A stretch of DNA of 50,666 nt from Deltaproteobacteria bacterium (lineage in GTDB: Bacteria; Desulfobacterota; Binatia; UBA12015), in the NCBI GenBank assembly GCA_029262355.1, contig JAJCZO010000430.1, positions 1 to 50,666 on the forward strand. Direction: 5' to 3'. The notes beneath the pieces were generated by a model. That model was not told the DNA's origin and made no database searches. It saw nothing but the letters and a program-made list of their open reading frames with translations. Of this stretch, positions 25,569-34,087 are shown piece by piece. Within the stretch, counting starts at the first letter, position 1; the number at the start of each line of letters is the position of its first letter. The position numbers and the translations under genes were made by a program.

Positions 25569-26308
25569 GCGGTCTCGAGGAGTCCGGCCCGCAGACGCTC
25601 GAGAGCGTCATCGCGTACGCCAGCGGCCCGCACGTAGTCGACCGTTGAGCCATACTCTCGTTCGATCCCGCTCAGGAGACCGATCATCGTCTCGGGCTCG
25701 GCGTGAAGTGTGTCGGGGGGGAGCTCTGCCAGCATGGAGTCGTATCCACGTGTGTTCATCAGGCGTTCGATGATCTCGTCGAGGTTGTCCTTGGTTGCTG
25801 CGTAGTCGGCCACGATGACCTCGGGGCGAACGCCGAGCACGCCCAGGAGGATCGCGGATACGATTCCGGTGCGATCCTTGCCGGCTGCGCAATGGTAGAC
25901 CGCGGCGCCGGATGAGCCGGCGATGATGTCGATGGTTCGCGCGATCGGTGCCTGCGCGAGGCCCACGAGAGCGACGTACCGGTCGGCCAGCGTCATGTGA
26001 CCGCTGTCTGCCCGCTCGCTGCGTTGCGTCGTATCGCCGTCGAACAAGGGCGTGTGGTGAACGCAGATCTGATCCACCCGATCGAGCGGTCGCGGCGGAT
26101 CGGCGCGCCGCTCACCGCTCGAGCGAAGATCGATCACGTCACGGACCTTGAGGTCGTCTCGGACCCGCCCGACGTCGCGGGCTGTGAGCAGATGCAGCCC
26201 GTCCGCGCGAAAGACGCGGCGCCAACGGACCCGGCGGCCGTCGTCGGTCGGATACCCGCCGAGATCGCGGAAGTTGAGGGATCCGTCGAGGTCGATGACG
26301 CGCTGCAC
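25565..26308 (-). CDS. IphP-like tyrosine/dual-specificity phosphatase
   Basis: A 247-residue cysteine phosphatase. The signature loop YHCAAGKDRTG (Cys140, Arg146) has the H-C-x5-R-[ST]-like pattern with the KDRTG ending typical of IphP and Mycobacterium PtpB relatives (Y_phosphatase3). The N-terminal NFRDLGGY motif of this family is at residues 12-19, and IDLRSSGER is at 59-67. These enzymes dephosphorylate proteins or phosphoinositides. GTG at 26308 is supported by AAGGA six nucleotides upstream. Its stop overlaps the start of the histidine kinase gene, which suggests a signalling pair. Confidence 0.88.
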   Translation of the reverse strand: MQRVIDLDGSLNFRDLGGYPTDDGRRVRWRRVFRADGLHLLTARDVGRVRDDLKVRDVIDLRSSGERRADPPRPLDRVDQICVHHTPLFDGDTTQRSERADSGHMTLADRYVALVGLAQAPIARTIDIIAGSSGAAVYHCAAGKDRTGIVSAILLGVLGVRPEVIVADYAATKDNLDEIIERLMNTRGYDSMLAELPPDTLHAEPETMIGLLSGIEREYGSTVDYVRAAGVRDDALERLRAGLLETA

Positions 26309-26541
26309 CCCATTTCCTTCGCTTGTGCGCCTCCCAGGATCAACACCGATTCGGACATGGGGCGCGTGTCCCGCGATCTACTGGTTTTACCAAGGGCACT
26401 CGATTCGACTCCAAACCCGTGAAGTTCCAGCGGCCAGGCCACGGCCTCCGTTGCACGCCCGCGAATCATGCCTCGCGCGCGGCCATGGCGATTTGCAAGA
26501 ATTCGGTCTGAATCTACCAACCCAGCCGGGGGAAACGACTC

Positions 26542-29500
26542 GTGAAACCGTTGACAAACCATCATCTGGAACTCCTCTGCTCAACCCTGCTGACTGGGGT
26601 CGTCGTGCTGTTCGCAGTGATGCCTGCTCGGGCGCAGTCCCCGGACGGCACATTCACCAACTTCGAGACGGGGCATGTGAGGCCGCTTGCTCTCTCACCT
26701 GATGGGACACGGCTGTTTGCGGTGAACACGCCGGACAACCGCCTGGCGATCTACGACGTGACCGCTGGCGGTCTTTCGCTCTTTGCAGAGGTGCCCGTGG
26801 GCATGGAGCCGGCCGCCGTGGCGGCCCGCACCAACACGGAAGTTTGGGTGGTGAACCATCTCTCCGACAGCGTGAGCATCGTCACGGTGGATGCGGTTAC
26901 ACCGGAGCTCTCGCGGGTGACGCGGACACTTCACACGTGCGACGAGCCGCGTGACATCGTGTTCGCCGGACCGGCAGGGAATCGGGCCTTCATCTCGGCC
27001 GCTCGCCGGGGTCAGAACTGTCCGGTTCCGATCGATTACGAAACCGAGGGGCTCGGTCGAGCCGTCGTCCAGGTGTTTGACACGACCAGCCTTGGCGCGT
27101 TGCTCGGCGGAACGCCCATCGCCAACATCGTGTTGTTCGGTGACACGCCGCGTGGCCTCGCGGCCTCGCCGGATGGCGGTACGGTGTACGCATCGATCTT
27201 CCACTCGGGGAACCAGACGACCGCGATCAATGAGCGTGTCGTCACGAACAATGGCGGACTTCCTCCGCCCCCGGGCAGCGCGCTTTCCGGCGCTCCGGAC
27301 GTGGGTCTGATCGTGAAGTTCAACGGCATCGCGTGGGTGGACGAGTTGGGCACCGACTGGTCGACGTTCGTTCCGTTCAGCATGCCCGACCAAGACGTCT
27401 TCCCGATCAACGCGAACGCGGTCACCCCGGTGGCGCTGGCCGGGCAAGAGGTCTCGGGGGTCGCCACGACGATCTTCAATCTGGCAGTGAACCCGGCCAA
27501 CGGAAACGTATACGCGGCCAACACCGAGGATCACAACGAGATCCGATTCGAGGGCCACGTGTTCGATGGTCTTCACGGGGTTCGTGGACGCATCGTCGAA
27601 AGCGGCATCACCGTCATCAGCGGCGGCTCTCCGGTGCGGCATCACTTGAATCCGCACATCAACTATCTCGTGTCGCCCGGCCCTCAGAGTGAGATCGAGA
27701 GCAGCAGTGCCTTCCCGACCGACATGGCGTTCTCTGGCGACGGTTCGAGGATCTACGTCGCGATGTTCGGCTCACGTCACGTGCTTCTCATGGGCACGGC
27801 AACCCTCGAGGCCGGCACCGTCGCGAAGACGTTCATCGATGTGGGCGGCGGCCCAAGTGGTCTCGCTCTGGATGAAGCGAACGACCGTCTTTACGTGATG
27901 AATCGGTTCGATCATCGAATCGGTATCGTGACCAACGCGTCGGATTCGGGTTTGGCGGCACAGACGGACACGGTCGCTCTGGGCGACTACGATCCGCAGC
28001 CAGCTCCGATCCGAAAGGGCCGCCGCCATCTCTACAACGCGACGAAGTCGGGGCACGGGGACAACGCGTGCGCCAGCTGTCACCACTTTGCCGACCAGGA
28101 TGACAAAGCGTGGGAGCTTGGCGATGCCGAGGCCGGGTCGACGACCCTGAACTGCAACCCGTTCCGCACCGGTTCGGGCTCTCCCTTCCATCCGTTGAAG
28201 GGGCCGATGACGACCCAGAGTCTGCGCGGTATGGCGAACCAGGGCCCGATGCACTGGCGCGGCGACCGCACCGGCTGCGCGATAGGAGACGCGCTGGATG
28301 AGAACGCGGCGTTCGCCGCGTTCAACGGAGCCTTCGTCGGTCTTCTTGGGGATGACGAAGAGCTCCCCACGGGCCACATGCAGGAGTTCGCAGATTTCAT
28401 CCTGACCGTGCGGTACCCACCGAATCCAGTTCGGGCCCTCGATGATGTGCCGACCGCTCAACAGCTGGCCGGTGAGTCCTTCTATTTCAACAATCCGGTC
28501 GACGGCGGAAACACCTGCAATCACTGCCACGTCGTAGACCCGGCTCAAGACTTCTTTGGGACAGACGGCTTCTCGTCGGCCGAAGGCGAGACGCAGGAGT
28601 TCAAGATCCCGCACCTGCGCAATCAGTATCAGAAGGTCGGGATGTTCGGGGTGCCCGGCGGGCAGTCGCTGGTTCCTCCGAGCGGCTTCCTCGGTCCGCA
28701 GGTGCGGGGCTTCGGATTCCTCCACGACGGCAGTCTCGCTTCCGTCAATGATTTCTTGTCGGCCAACGTGTTCAATTTCCCGAGTGCGGCGATGAGACGG
28801 AACGTCGAGGCCTTCGTCGTGTCCCTCAATACGGGGATGAAGCCGATCGTGGGACAGCAGGTGTCGCTCACGCCCGGTTCGGTGAGCGACCCGACAACGC
28901 TCTCGCGTCTACAGCTGCTGATCGATCAGGCCGACGCGGGCAACTGTGATCTCATCGGCAAGGGCGAACTCGGCGGCGAAGCGCGTGGTGTCTACTACAT
29001 CGGGTTCGGCTCGAGCCAGTTCCTGAGCGACCGGGCCGCCGATGGTTCGATTCCGCTCGCGACGCTCCTGGGACTTGTGACTGCGGGGCAAGAGGCAGTC
29101 TACTCCTGTGTGCCGCCGGGCGCTGGCATTCGGATGGGTATCGATCGCGATGGCGACGACCGCCGTGATCGCGACGAGATCGATGCGGGTACGGACCCCA
29201 ACGATCCGACCAGCTTCGTGGGTTCGGTGCCGCAGGTCCCGATCTCGACCCGGTCGCTGACCGTGAAGGACAAGACCGATCCCTCGACCCCGAAGAAGCG
29301 CAAGCTGACCTTCACGTCGAAGGATCCGGTGATCGTGCCTCCGGGCGCTGGTACCGTGGGCGATCCGCTTTTGAACGGCGGGACGCTGCGCGTGTACAAC
29401 GCGAACGGGAGTGGCGAACAGGTTACGATCGATCTGCCGTCGAGCAGTTGGTTGCCGTCCTCGTCGGGCTACCGCTTCAAAGGGCCGGCGGGATCGCCGG

Positions 29501-29805
29501 TTCTGAACGTCACCATCAAAGCGGGCCTGGTGAAGATCAAGGCTGGGAAGGACGCCTTCGGGTACACTCTCGACGAGCCGAAGCAGGGGCGTATGGCAGT
29601 TCGGCTGACCCTAGGCACGGGGGTTGACTGGTGCGCGGAGGCTCCGGCCAAGAGCAAGGGCACGCCGTTGTCGACCGACAAGTTCGACAAAGTCGACAAA
29701 TTCCTGGCCGAGAAGAAATATCCGGCGCCCGCGGGCTGCCCGGTGCCGCCTCTGGGCTCGCCGAGCGGCGCCTTCGTGGGCGGGCCGGAGGCTGCCGTCT
29801 TCTGA
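26542..29805 (+). CDS. YVTN beta-propeller/di-heme cytochrome c peroxidase-like fusion
   Basis: A 1087-residue exported protein. A signal peptide (LLTGVVVLFAVMPARAQ) is followed by a YVTN/YncE-like propeller (about 35-475), seen in repeats such as LALSPDGTRLFAVNTPDNRLA and RGLAASPDGGTVYA. A di-heme MauG/CcpA-like part follows, with CXXCH motifs CASCH (near residue 512) and CNHCH (near 656). A thrombospondin-type Ca loop (DRDGDDRRDRDEIDAGTDPN, near 870-890) leads into a C-terminal beta module of about 190 residues with NGGTLRVYN, YTLDEPKQGR and a WCAE cysteine. GTG at 26542 has GGGGGA upstream. It is periplasmic or surface-located; substrate unknown. The nearby amidohydrolase may be cotranscribed. 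Confidence 0.82.
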   Translation: MKPLTNHHLELLCSTLLTGVVVLFAVMPARAQSPDGTFTNFETGHVRPLALSPDGTRLFAVNTPDNRLAIYDVTAGGLSLFAEVPVGMEPAAVAARTNTEVWVVNHLSDSVSIVTVDAVTPELSRVTRTLHTCDEPRDIVFAGPAGNRAFISAARRGQNCPVPIDYETEGLGRAVVQVFDTTSLGALLGGTPIANIVLFGDTPRGLAASPDGGTVYASIFHSGNQTTAINERVVTNNGGLPPPPGSALSGAPDVGLIVKFNGIAWVDELGTDWSTFVPFSMPDQDVFPINANAVTPVALAGQEVSGVATTIFNLAVNPANGNVYAANTEDHNEIRFEGHVFDGLHGVRGRIVESGITVISGGSPVRHHLNPHINYLVSPGPQSEIESSSAFPTDMAFSGDGSRIYVAMFGSRHVLLMGTATLEAGTVAKTFIDVGGGPSGLALDEANDRLYVMNRFDHRIGIVTNASDSGLAAQTDTVALGDYDPQPAPIRKGRRHLYNATKSGHGDNACASCHHFADQDDKAWELGDAEAGSTTLNCNPFRTGSGSPFHPLKGPMTTQSLRGMANQGPMHWRGDRTGCAIGDALDENAAFAAFNGAFVGLLGDDEELPTGHMQEFADFILTVRYPPNPVRALDDVPTAQQLAGESFYFNNPVDGGNTCNHCHVVDPAQDFFGTDGFSSAEGETQEFKIPHLRNQYQKVGMFGVPGGQSLVPPSGFLGPQVRGFGFLHDGSLASVNDFLSANVFNFPSAAMRRNVEAFVVSLNTGMKPIVGQQVSLTPGSVSDPTTLSRLQLLIDQADAGNCDLIGKGELGGEARGVYYIGFGSSQFLSDRAADGSIPLATLLGLVTAGQEAVYSCVPPGAGIRMGIDRDGDDRRDRDEIDAGTDPNDPTSFVGSVPQVPISTRSLTVKDKTDPSTPKKRKLTFTSKDPVIVPPGAGTVGDPLLNGGTLRVYNANGSGEQVTIDLPSSSWLPSSSGYRFKGPAGSPVLNVTIKAGLVKIKAGKDAFGYTLDEPKQGRMAVRLTLGTGVDWCAEAPAKSKGTPLSTDKFDKVDKFLAEKKYPAPAGCPVPPLGSPSGAFVGGPEAAVF

Positions 29806-29894
29806 CGACGGGACTCATTGCCGGCGCGCAACGGGACGGCTCTCTTTCTACCGAGGGTTCGCCCCGTTCGCGCTCATGGTGGTAAGCCCGACGG

Positions 29895-31298
29895 ATGCTG
29901 GGTCGTGCGATCCGCGCGGTGCTTGTCTCTGGCATCGCTCTCTTGCTCTTGGGCGGGTGGCTTCGCTTCGAACTGCAGCCTCCCGAGTTCGACGTCCCTG
30001 AGCGGGGTGCGGTGCTGACGCACGTGACCGTCGTCGAGCCGGACAGAAGGCGGCTCGACGATCAGACGATTCGGATAGACGGCGGTCGCATCGTCTCGAT
30101 CGAACCGTCGAAGGCGAGCGAGGTCGGTTCGGGCACCGGCCGTTACGTCCTGCCGGGACTCGTCGACATGCATGTGCACCATCCGCCAGATACGATTCTT
30201 GGCGACGTCGAACTTTTCGGGATGCTGTTCCTCGCGCACGGCGTGACCGCGGTTCGCGATACCGGCAACTTCGATGGCGCGGTGATGGAGTCGAGGCGCA
30301 GCATTCGCCGGGGGGAGGCGGTTGGTCCGCGCACGTTTGCTTGTGGGCCGATCCTCGACGGGGCGCCGCCGTTCTGGCCGGGTTCGCGAGTCGTCGAGAC
30401 ACCGGCCGAAGCCCAACGGGTAGTGCGTGAGCTCGCGCGCGACGGCGTCGATTGTATCAAGGTCTACGAGCGGCTCACCGTAGAAGTGCTCGACGCGGTG
30501 CGCGACGCGGCAGGCCAGGCTGATCTTCCGGTGGTTGGGCACGTTCCGGCTGGAATCGGCTTTCGCGAAGCCCGGCTCGACGACGTGCAACACCTCACGG
30601 GGATCCTGGAAGAAGGGCAGACAGAGCTCACCGATGCGCGACTGCGGTCTGTGATCACGGCGTCTGCCGTGCTGGACATCGCACACACGCCAACCCTCGT
30701 GACGTGGGAGCGAACGTCGAAACTCTCCGACTATCCCCGACTTCGTGCGGACCCGGCCGCCCGGGTGTTGCCGCGTTACTTCCGCGACGTGCTGTGGCAT
30801 CCGCAGAACGACCCGCGCTTCCGCGACCGGACGGCCGAGGACTGGGCCGGCCTCGGGGAGGCGCCGGAGAACGCCAGGCGCGTGGCCGGTCGTCTGCACG
30901 AAGGCGGTGTTCAACTGCTTCTCGGCACCGACACGATGGCGCCGTTCTTGTTTCCCGGCTCGAGTCTCCACGAGGAGATGCGGGAGTTCGAAAGGATTGG
31001 CCTCGACCCGGAGGAGATCTGGGCGACGGCTACGTGGCGGGCCGGAGAGGCGCTGGGCGAGCCGGATCTCGGTCGCATCGTCTCTGGCGCACCTGCGGAC
31101 TTGCTCATTTTCCGCGAAGACCCCACGCGCGACCTTGGCGCGCTCGAGACGCTCGAGGCCGTGGTTGCCGACGGCCGGTTCTACCCGGTGGCATTGCTCG
31201 AGGAGGCCCTCGCCCGCCGACGCGTCCACTTCGAGGGCGCGCTCGTCGACGGACTGACGATGTGGGCCGCGGGCTGGGTGAGCCCGAGCGGCTCGTAG
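29895..31298 (+). CDS. metal-dependent amidohydrolase, imidazolonepropionase-like
   Basis: A 467-residue hydrolase with an N-terminal membrane anchor (AIRAVLVSGIALLLLGGWLR), so probably exported and tethered. The amidohydrolase barrel shows LPGLVDMHVHHP (H-x-H metal ligands, near residues 94-96). The lysine or carboxylated-Lys region is in DCIKVYERL, and GHVPAG and QHLTGI supply the two strand histidines. LLGTDT carries the catalytic Asp, and the C-terminal strand block is APADLLIFREDP. These hydrolyse amide or ester bonds in cyclic or peptide substrates; the actual substrate is open. Only a weak SD precedes ATG 29895. It ends before a pair of hairpins. Confidence 0.82.
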   Translation: MLGRAIRAVLVSGIALLLLGGWLRFELQPPEFDVPERGAVLTHVTVVEPDRRRLDDQTIRIDGGRIVSIEPSKASEVGSGTGRYVLPGLVDMHVHHPPDTILGDVELFGMLFLAHGVTAVRDTGNFDGAVMESRRSIRRGEAVGPRTFACGPILDGAPPFWPGSRVVETPAEAQRVVRELARDGVDCIKVYERLTVEVLDAVRDAAGQADLPVVGHVPAGIGFREARLDDVQHLTGILEEGQTELTDARLRSVITASAVLDIAHTPTLVTWERTSKLSDYPRLRADPAARVLPRYFRDVLWHPQNDPRFRDRTAEDWAGLGEAPENARRVAGRLHEGGVQLLLGTDTMAPFLFPGSSLHEEMREFERIGLDPEEIWATATWRAGEALGEPDLGRIVSGAPADLLIFREDPTRDLGALETLEAVVADGRFYPVALLEEALARRRVHFEGALVDGLTMWAAGWVSPSGS

Positions 31299-31331
31299 GC
31301 CAATAGGCAGGGCCGTCGCGAGCCGCACCCA

Positions 31332-31416
31332 GAGGGCTCGTCCACTACGGGCGAGCCCTCCGCGCGCGTCACGCACCGCCCGCCCTGGGGCAAAGGGGGG
31401 CTCCAACCCAGGGCGG
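31332..31416 (+). terminator. two tandem hairpins after the amidohydrolase
   Basis: The first stem is GAGGGCTCG (31332-31340) with CGAGCCCTC (31352-31360). The second is CCGCCCTGGG (31380-31389) with CCCAGGGCGG (31407-31416). Both lie within 120 bp of the stop codon; the second is followed by TCTTCG. Neither has a strong T-tract, but together they probably end the transcript. Confidence 0.6.
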
Positions 31417-31438
31417 TCTTCGTGCTGAAACAAAGCTT

Positions 31439-31453
31439 GTTAGGATATCTAAC
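31439..31453. promoter_or_regulatory. inverted repeat GTTAG-N5-CTAAC
   Basis: A short inverted repeat, GTTAG (31439-31443) and CTAAC (31449-31453), flanks GATAT in a locally AT-rich spot 46 bp upstream of the DsbA-like gene. The position is right for a repressor site or part of a promoter. TTAGGATATCTAA is close to MarR-type boxes. This is an inference from shape only. Confidence 0.3.
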
Positions 31454-31499
31454 TCATGTCAACGGGTGAATTTCGACCCGCCGGTGCTAGCGACGGGGC

Positions 31500-32153
31500 A
31501 TGAGCCTGAAGGTCGATGTTTTCTGGTCGTTTCGGAGTCCCTACTCGTATCTCGCGACCGGCCGCTTGGTACGCTTGGCTCGGGATCGGGCCGTTGAGAT
31601 CCGGGTCCGACCGGTGCTCCCCATCGCCATCCGCACGCCCGAGTTCTTCAACCAGGTGAACCCGCTCTGGCCGCCCTACCTGCTGCGCGATACGGCACGG
31701 ATCGCCGAGCATGAGGGTATTCCGTACGGGTGGCCGCGGCCGGATCCGGTCGTCCAAGACTTCGTCACGCGCACGATTCCTGCCGAGCAGCCCTACATTC
31801 ACCGGTTGACCCGCCTCGGTATCGAGGCGGCAACGCGGGGACGGGGGCTGCCCTTCGTCGACGAGGTTTCACAGATCATCTTCGGCGGAAAGATCGACGG
31901 ATGGGACCAGGATTCGCACCTGGCGGACGCGACGGAGCGCGCCGGTCTGAACCTGGCCGAGATGGAGTCGGCGGTCGCTACCGACCCCGCCGCCCGCGAC
32001 GCCGAGATCGCCAGGAACCAATCGGACCTCGAGGCGGCAGGCCACTGGGGCGTTCCGACGATGGTGTTCGAGGGCGAGCCCTTCTTCGGACAAGACCGGC
32101 TCGACCTGCTTGTCTGGCGCCTCGAGCAGAACGGCCTCGCGCCGCGGAGCTGA
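31500..32153 (+). CDS. DsbA-fold 2-hydroxychromene-2-carboxylate isomerase-like protein
   Basis: A 217-residue cytoplasmic protein of the GST-kappa/HCCA isomerase branch of the thioredoxin fold. The N-terminal active-site loop WSFRSPYSYLA replaces the CXXC of DsbA with a serine-based motif (Ser near residue 13). The helical insertion and the cis-Pro strand GVPTMVFEGEPFFGQDRLDLL complete the family. Such enzymes isomerise 2-hydroxychromene-2-carboxylate in naphthalene-type degradation or act as glutathione-dependent oxidoreductases; the substrate here is not known. An inverted repeat lies 46 bp upstream. The acyl-CoA carboxylase gene follows after 78 bp on the same strand. Confidence 0.82.
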   Translation: MSLKVDVFWSFRSPYSYLATGRLVRLARDRAVEIRVRPVLPIAIRTPEFFNQVNPLWPPYLLRDTARIAEHEGIPYGWPRPDPVVQDFVTRTIPAEQPYIHRLTRLGIEAATRGRGLPFVDEVSQIIFGGKIDGWDQDSHLADATERAGLNLAEMESAVATDPAARDAEIARNQSDLEAAGHWGVPTMVFEGEPFFGQDRLDLLVWRLEQNGLAPRS

Positions 32154-32231
32154 ACAGGGTTTCGCTCTCTGTCCTGGTGGCGGGAGGAGCGCGGCTTGGC
32201 TCTCGTCGCGCGGTTCGGTAGGAGCGACGAG

Positions 32232-33710
32232 GTGAGCCGAAGTCGCGATGGCAGCACGGATTGGGAGCCGATCCTCGAGGAGCTGCGGGAGCGACGCTCC
32301 GCCTCGAAGGCCATGGGGGGCACCGATCGCGTCGCGCGGCTGATGACGCAGCGGGGGAAGATCGACGCTCGCCGTCGGATTGACCTACTGTTCGATCCTG
32401 GGAGCTTTGTCGAGATCGGTCCGCTTGCTGGTGGTGCGGAGGTGCCGGCAGACGCGCTGGTTGCCGGCATGGGCCGCATTCACGGGCGCCCCGCGTTGGC
32501 CGGTGCGGAGGATTTCACGGTTCTCGGTGGGTCCATCGGCAACGCGGCGATGGCGAAGCGCTACCGGATCTGTGAGCTTGCCGAGCAGGAGCGCGTGCCA
32601 CTGGTCTTCATGCTCGACGGCGCCGGCCATCGTCTCACGGAAACGGAAAGCCCGGGCCGGGTGCCGAACGATCTGTTGTCGCTCGCCGACCTGGGCGGGC
32701 AGGTGCCGCTTGTGTGTCTCGTTCTGGGCGCGTCCGCAGGGCACGGGGCTCTCACCGCGCCTCTCTCCGACTTGACGATCATCACCGAGCCGTCCGCGAT
32801 GTTTACGGCGGGACCACCGCTGGTGAAGGCCGGCACGGGCGAGGACGTCACCAAGGAAGAGCTCGGTGGCCCACAGGTTTGCGTCGACCAAGCGGGCGTG
32901 GCGCACAACGTCGTTGCGAACGACGAGGAAGCAATCGCGATGGCGCGCCGCTATCTCGAGTATCTACCGTCGCACGCTGGCGGGCGGCAGCAGCGGCGTG
33001 ACGCGCCGGATACCGGCCCGCGTCTTCTCGACGGCATGCTGGGGCACATCTCGCCGAACCCGCGGCGCGTGTACGCGATGCGCCCGGTCCTCGACATGCT
33101 CGTCGACGACGGTAGCCTGTTCGAGGTCCAGCCGCGCTACGGGGCGTCCCTCATCACCGCGCTTGGCTTCATTGGCGGACGCGCGGTCGCAATCGTGGCG
33201 AACGACCCGTCGGTGCGTTCCGGGTCGGTCGACAGCGCGGCGGGGATCAAGGCGGCTGAATTCATCGAGAACGTCGGCGCGTTTGGCCTGCCGTTCGTGT
33301 TCCTCGCCGACAACCCGGGCGTCATGGCGGGGACCGCGGCCGAGCGATCGGGGATCCTCAAGTGGGCGGGCAAGATGTACAAGGCGCAGCGGCGTCTGAA
33401 GTCACCCAAGATCCACGTCACGCTGCGCAAGGCCTTTGGGTTCGGTACGTCGATCATGGCCCAGAACCCGTTCGACAAGCAGACGCTCTGCTACGCCTTC
33501 CCGACGGTCACGCTCGGTGCGATGCCGGCCGACAGTGGTGGGAAGGCCGCGAAGCTCGGGGGCGAGGAGCGGGCGCGCTTGGTTCGCGAACAGGCGGCCG
33601 GTGCGTGGAAGATGGCCGCTCGTCTCGGCTTCGACGACATCCTCGATCCCCGTGAGCTACGAAACGCCGTGCTCAACGGGCTCTCGCTTCTCGAGAATCG
33701 GCTCTCGTAG
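32232..33710 (+). CDS. acyl-CoA carboxylase carboxyltransferase (beta) subunit
   Basis: A 492-residue carboxyltransferase of the PccB/MccB/AccD5 type, which transfers CO2 from biotin to propionyl-, acetyl- or methylcrotonyl-CoA. The N-domain shows FVEIGPLAGG, DFTVLGGSIG and MLDGAGHRLTE. The C-domain shows FIGGRAVAIVANDP, FLADNPGVMAGTAAERSGIL, KIHVTLRKAFGFG and TVTLGAMPADSGGKAAK. GTG at 32232 has AGGAG with 7-nt spacing; an in-frame TTG at 32196 lacks one. No biotin carboxylase or BCCP gene lies nearby, so the partner alpha subunit is elsewhere. Substrate cannot be settled by eye. Confidence 0.88.
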   Translation: MSRSRDGSTDWEPILEELRERRSASKAMGGTDRVARLMTQRGKIDARRRIDLLFDPGSFVEIGPLAGGAEVPADALVAGMGRIHGRPALAGAEDFTVLGGSIGNAAMAKRYRICELAEQERVPLVFMLDGAGHRLTETESPGRVPNDLLSLADLGGQVPLVCLVLGASAGHGALTAPLSDLTIITEPSAMFTAGPPLVKAGTGEDVTKEELGGPQVCVDQAGVAHNVVANDEEAIAMARRYLEYLPSHAGGRQQRRDAPDTGPRLLDGMLGHISPNPRRVYAMRPVLDMLVDDGSLFEVQPRYGASLITALGFIGGRAVAIVANDPSVRSGSVDSAAGIKAAEFIENVGAFGLPFVFLADNPGVMAGTAAERSGILKWAGKMYKAQRRLKSPKIHVTLRKAFGFGTSIMAQNPFDKQTLCYAFPTVTLGAMPADSGGKAAKLGGEERARLVREQAAGAWKMAARLGFDDILDPRELRNAVLNGLSLLENRLS

Positions 33711-33753
33711 TTCTCTTGGAGTCCCCCCCGCCCTTTCGTGCTACCGTGGCGAG

Positions 33754-34068
33754 GTGTCGATTCAGCGGGTTGTCGTTTCGGTGTGGGCGGTCGTATGGGT
33801 GCTCTTGCAGCCGCCTGTGCAGAGTGACGGCCAGGTCGTGAGCAATGCGCCCCTGGTGAGCTGGCTGGTGAACGGTGAGTTCCCGACCCGGGAGAAGTGC
33901 GAGGCGAACCGCAGTGCCAGTCAGGCTGCGCTCGCCTACGGCGCGGGTGAGGCGCAGGTGACCTTGAGGACCGACGGCGCCGCCGCGGTCGTGTTCGACT
34001 CACGCTGCATCGAGCTTTCCGAGCTGAAGAAGATGCTGCGCCCCGCCCCCGTCTTGGACGATGAGTGA
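33754..34068 (+). CDS. small secreted protein, unknown function
   Basis: A candidate 104-residue protein. GTG at 33754 gives a hydrophobic signal (RVVVSVWAVVWVLLQPP) and a mature part of about 75 residues with two cysteines (EKCEAN and DSRCIEL), possibly one disulfide. The ribosome binding site is weak (GAGG directly ahead). The reading frame is consistent with the local GC bias, but nothing identifies a function. It lies 43 bp after the carboxyltransferase and converges on the DUF1015 gene with a 19-bp gap. Confidence 0.6.
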   Translation: MSIQRVVVSVWAVVWVLLQPPVQSDGQVVSNAPLVSWLVNGEFPTREKCEANRSASQAALAYGAGEAQVTLRTDGAAAVVFDSRCIELSELKKMLRPAPVLDDE

Positions 34069-34087
34069 GGCTCTCGGACCGACCCGC

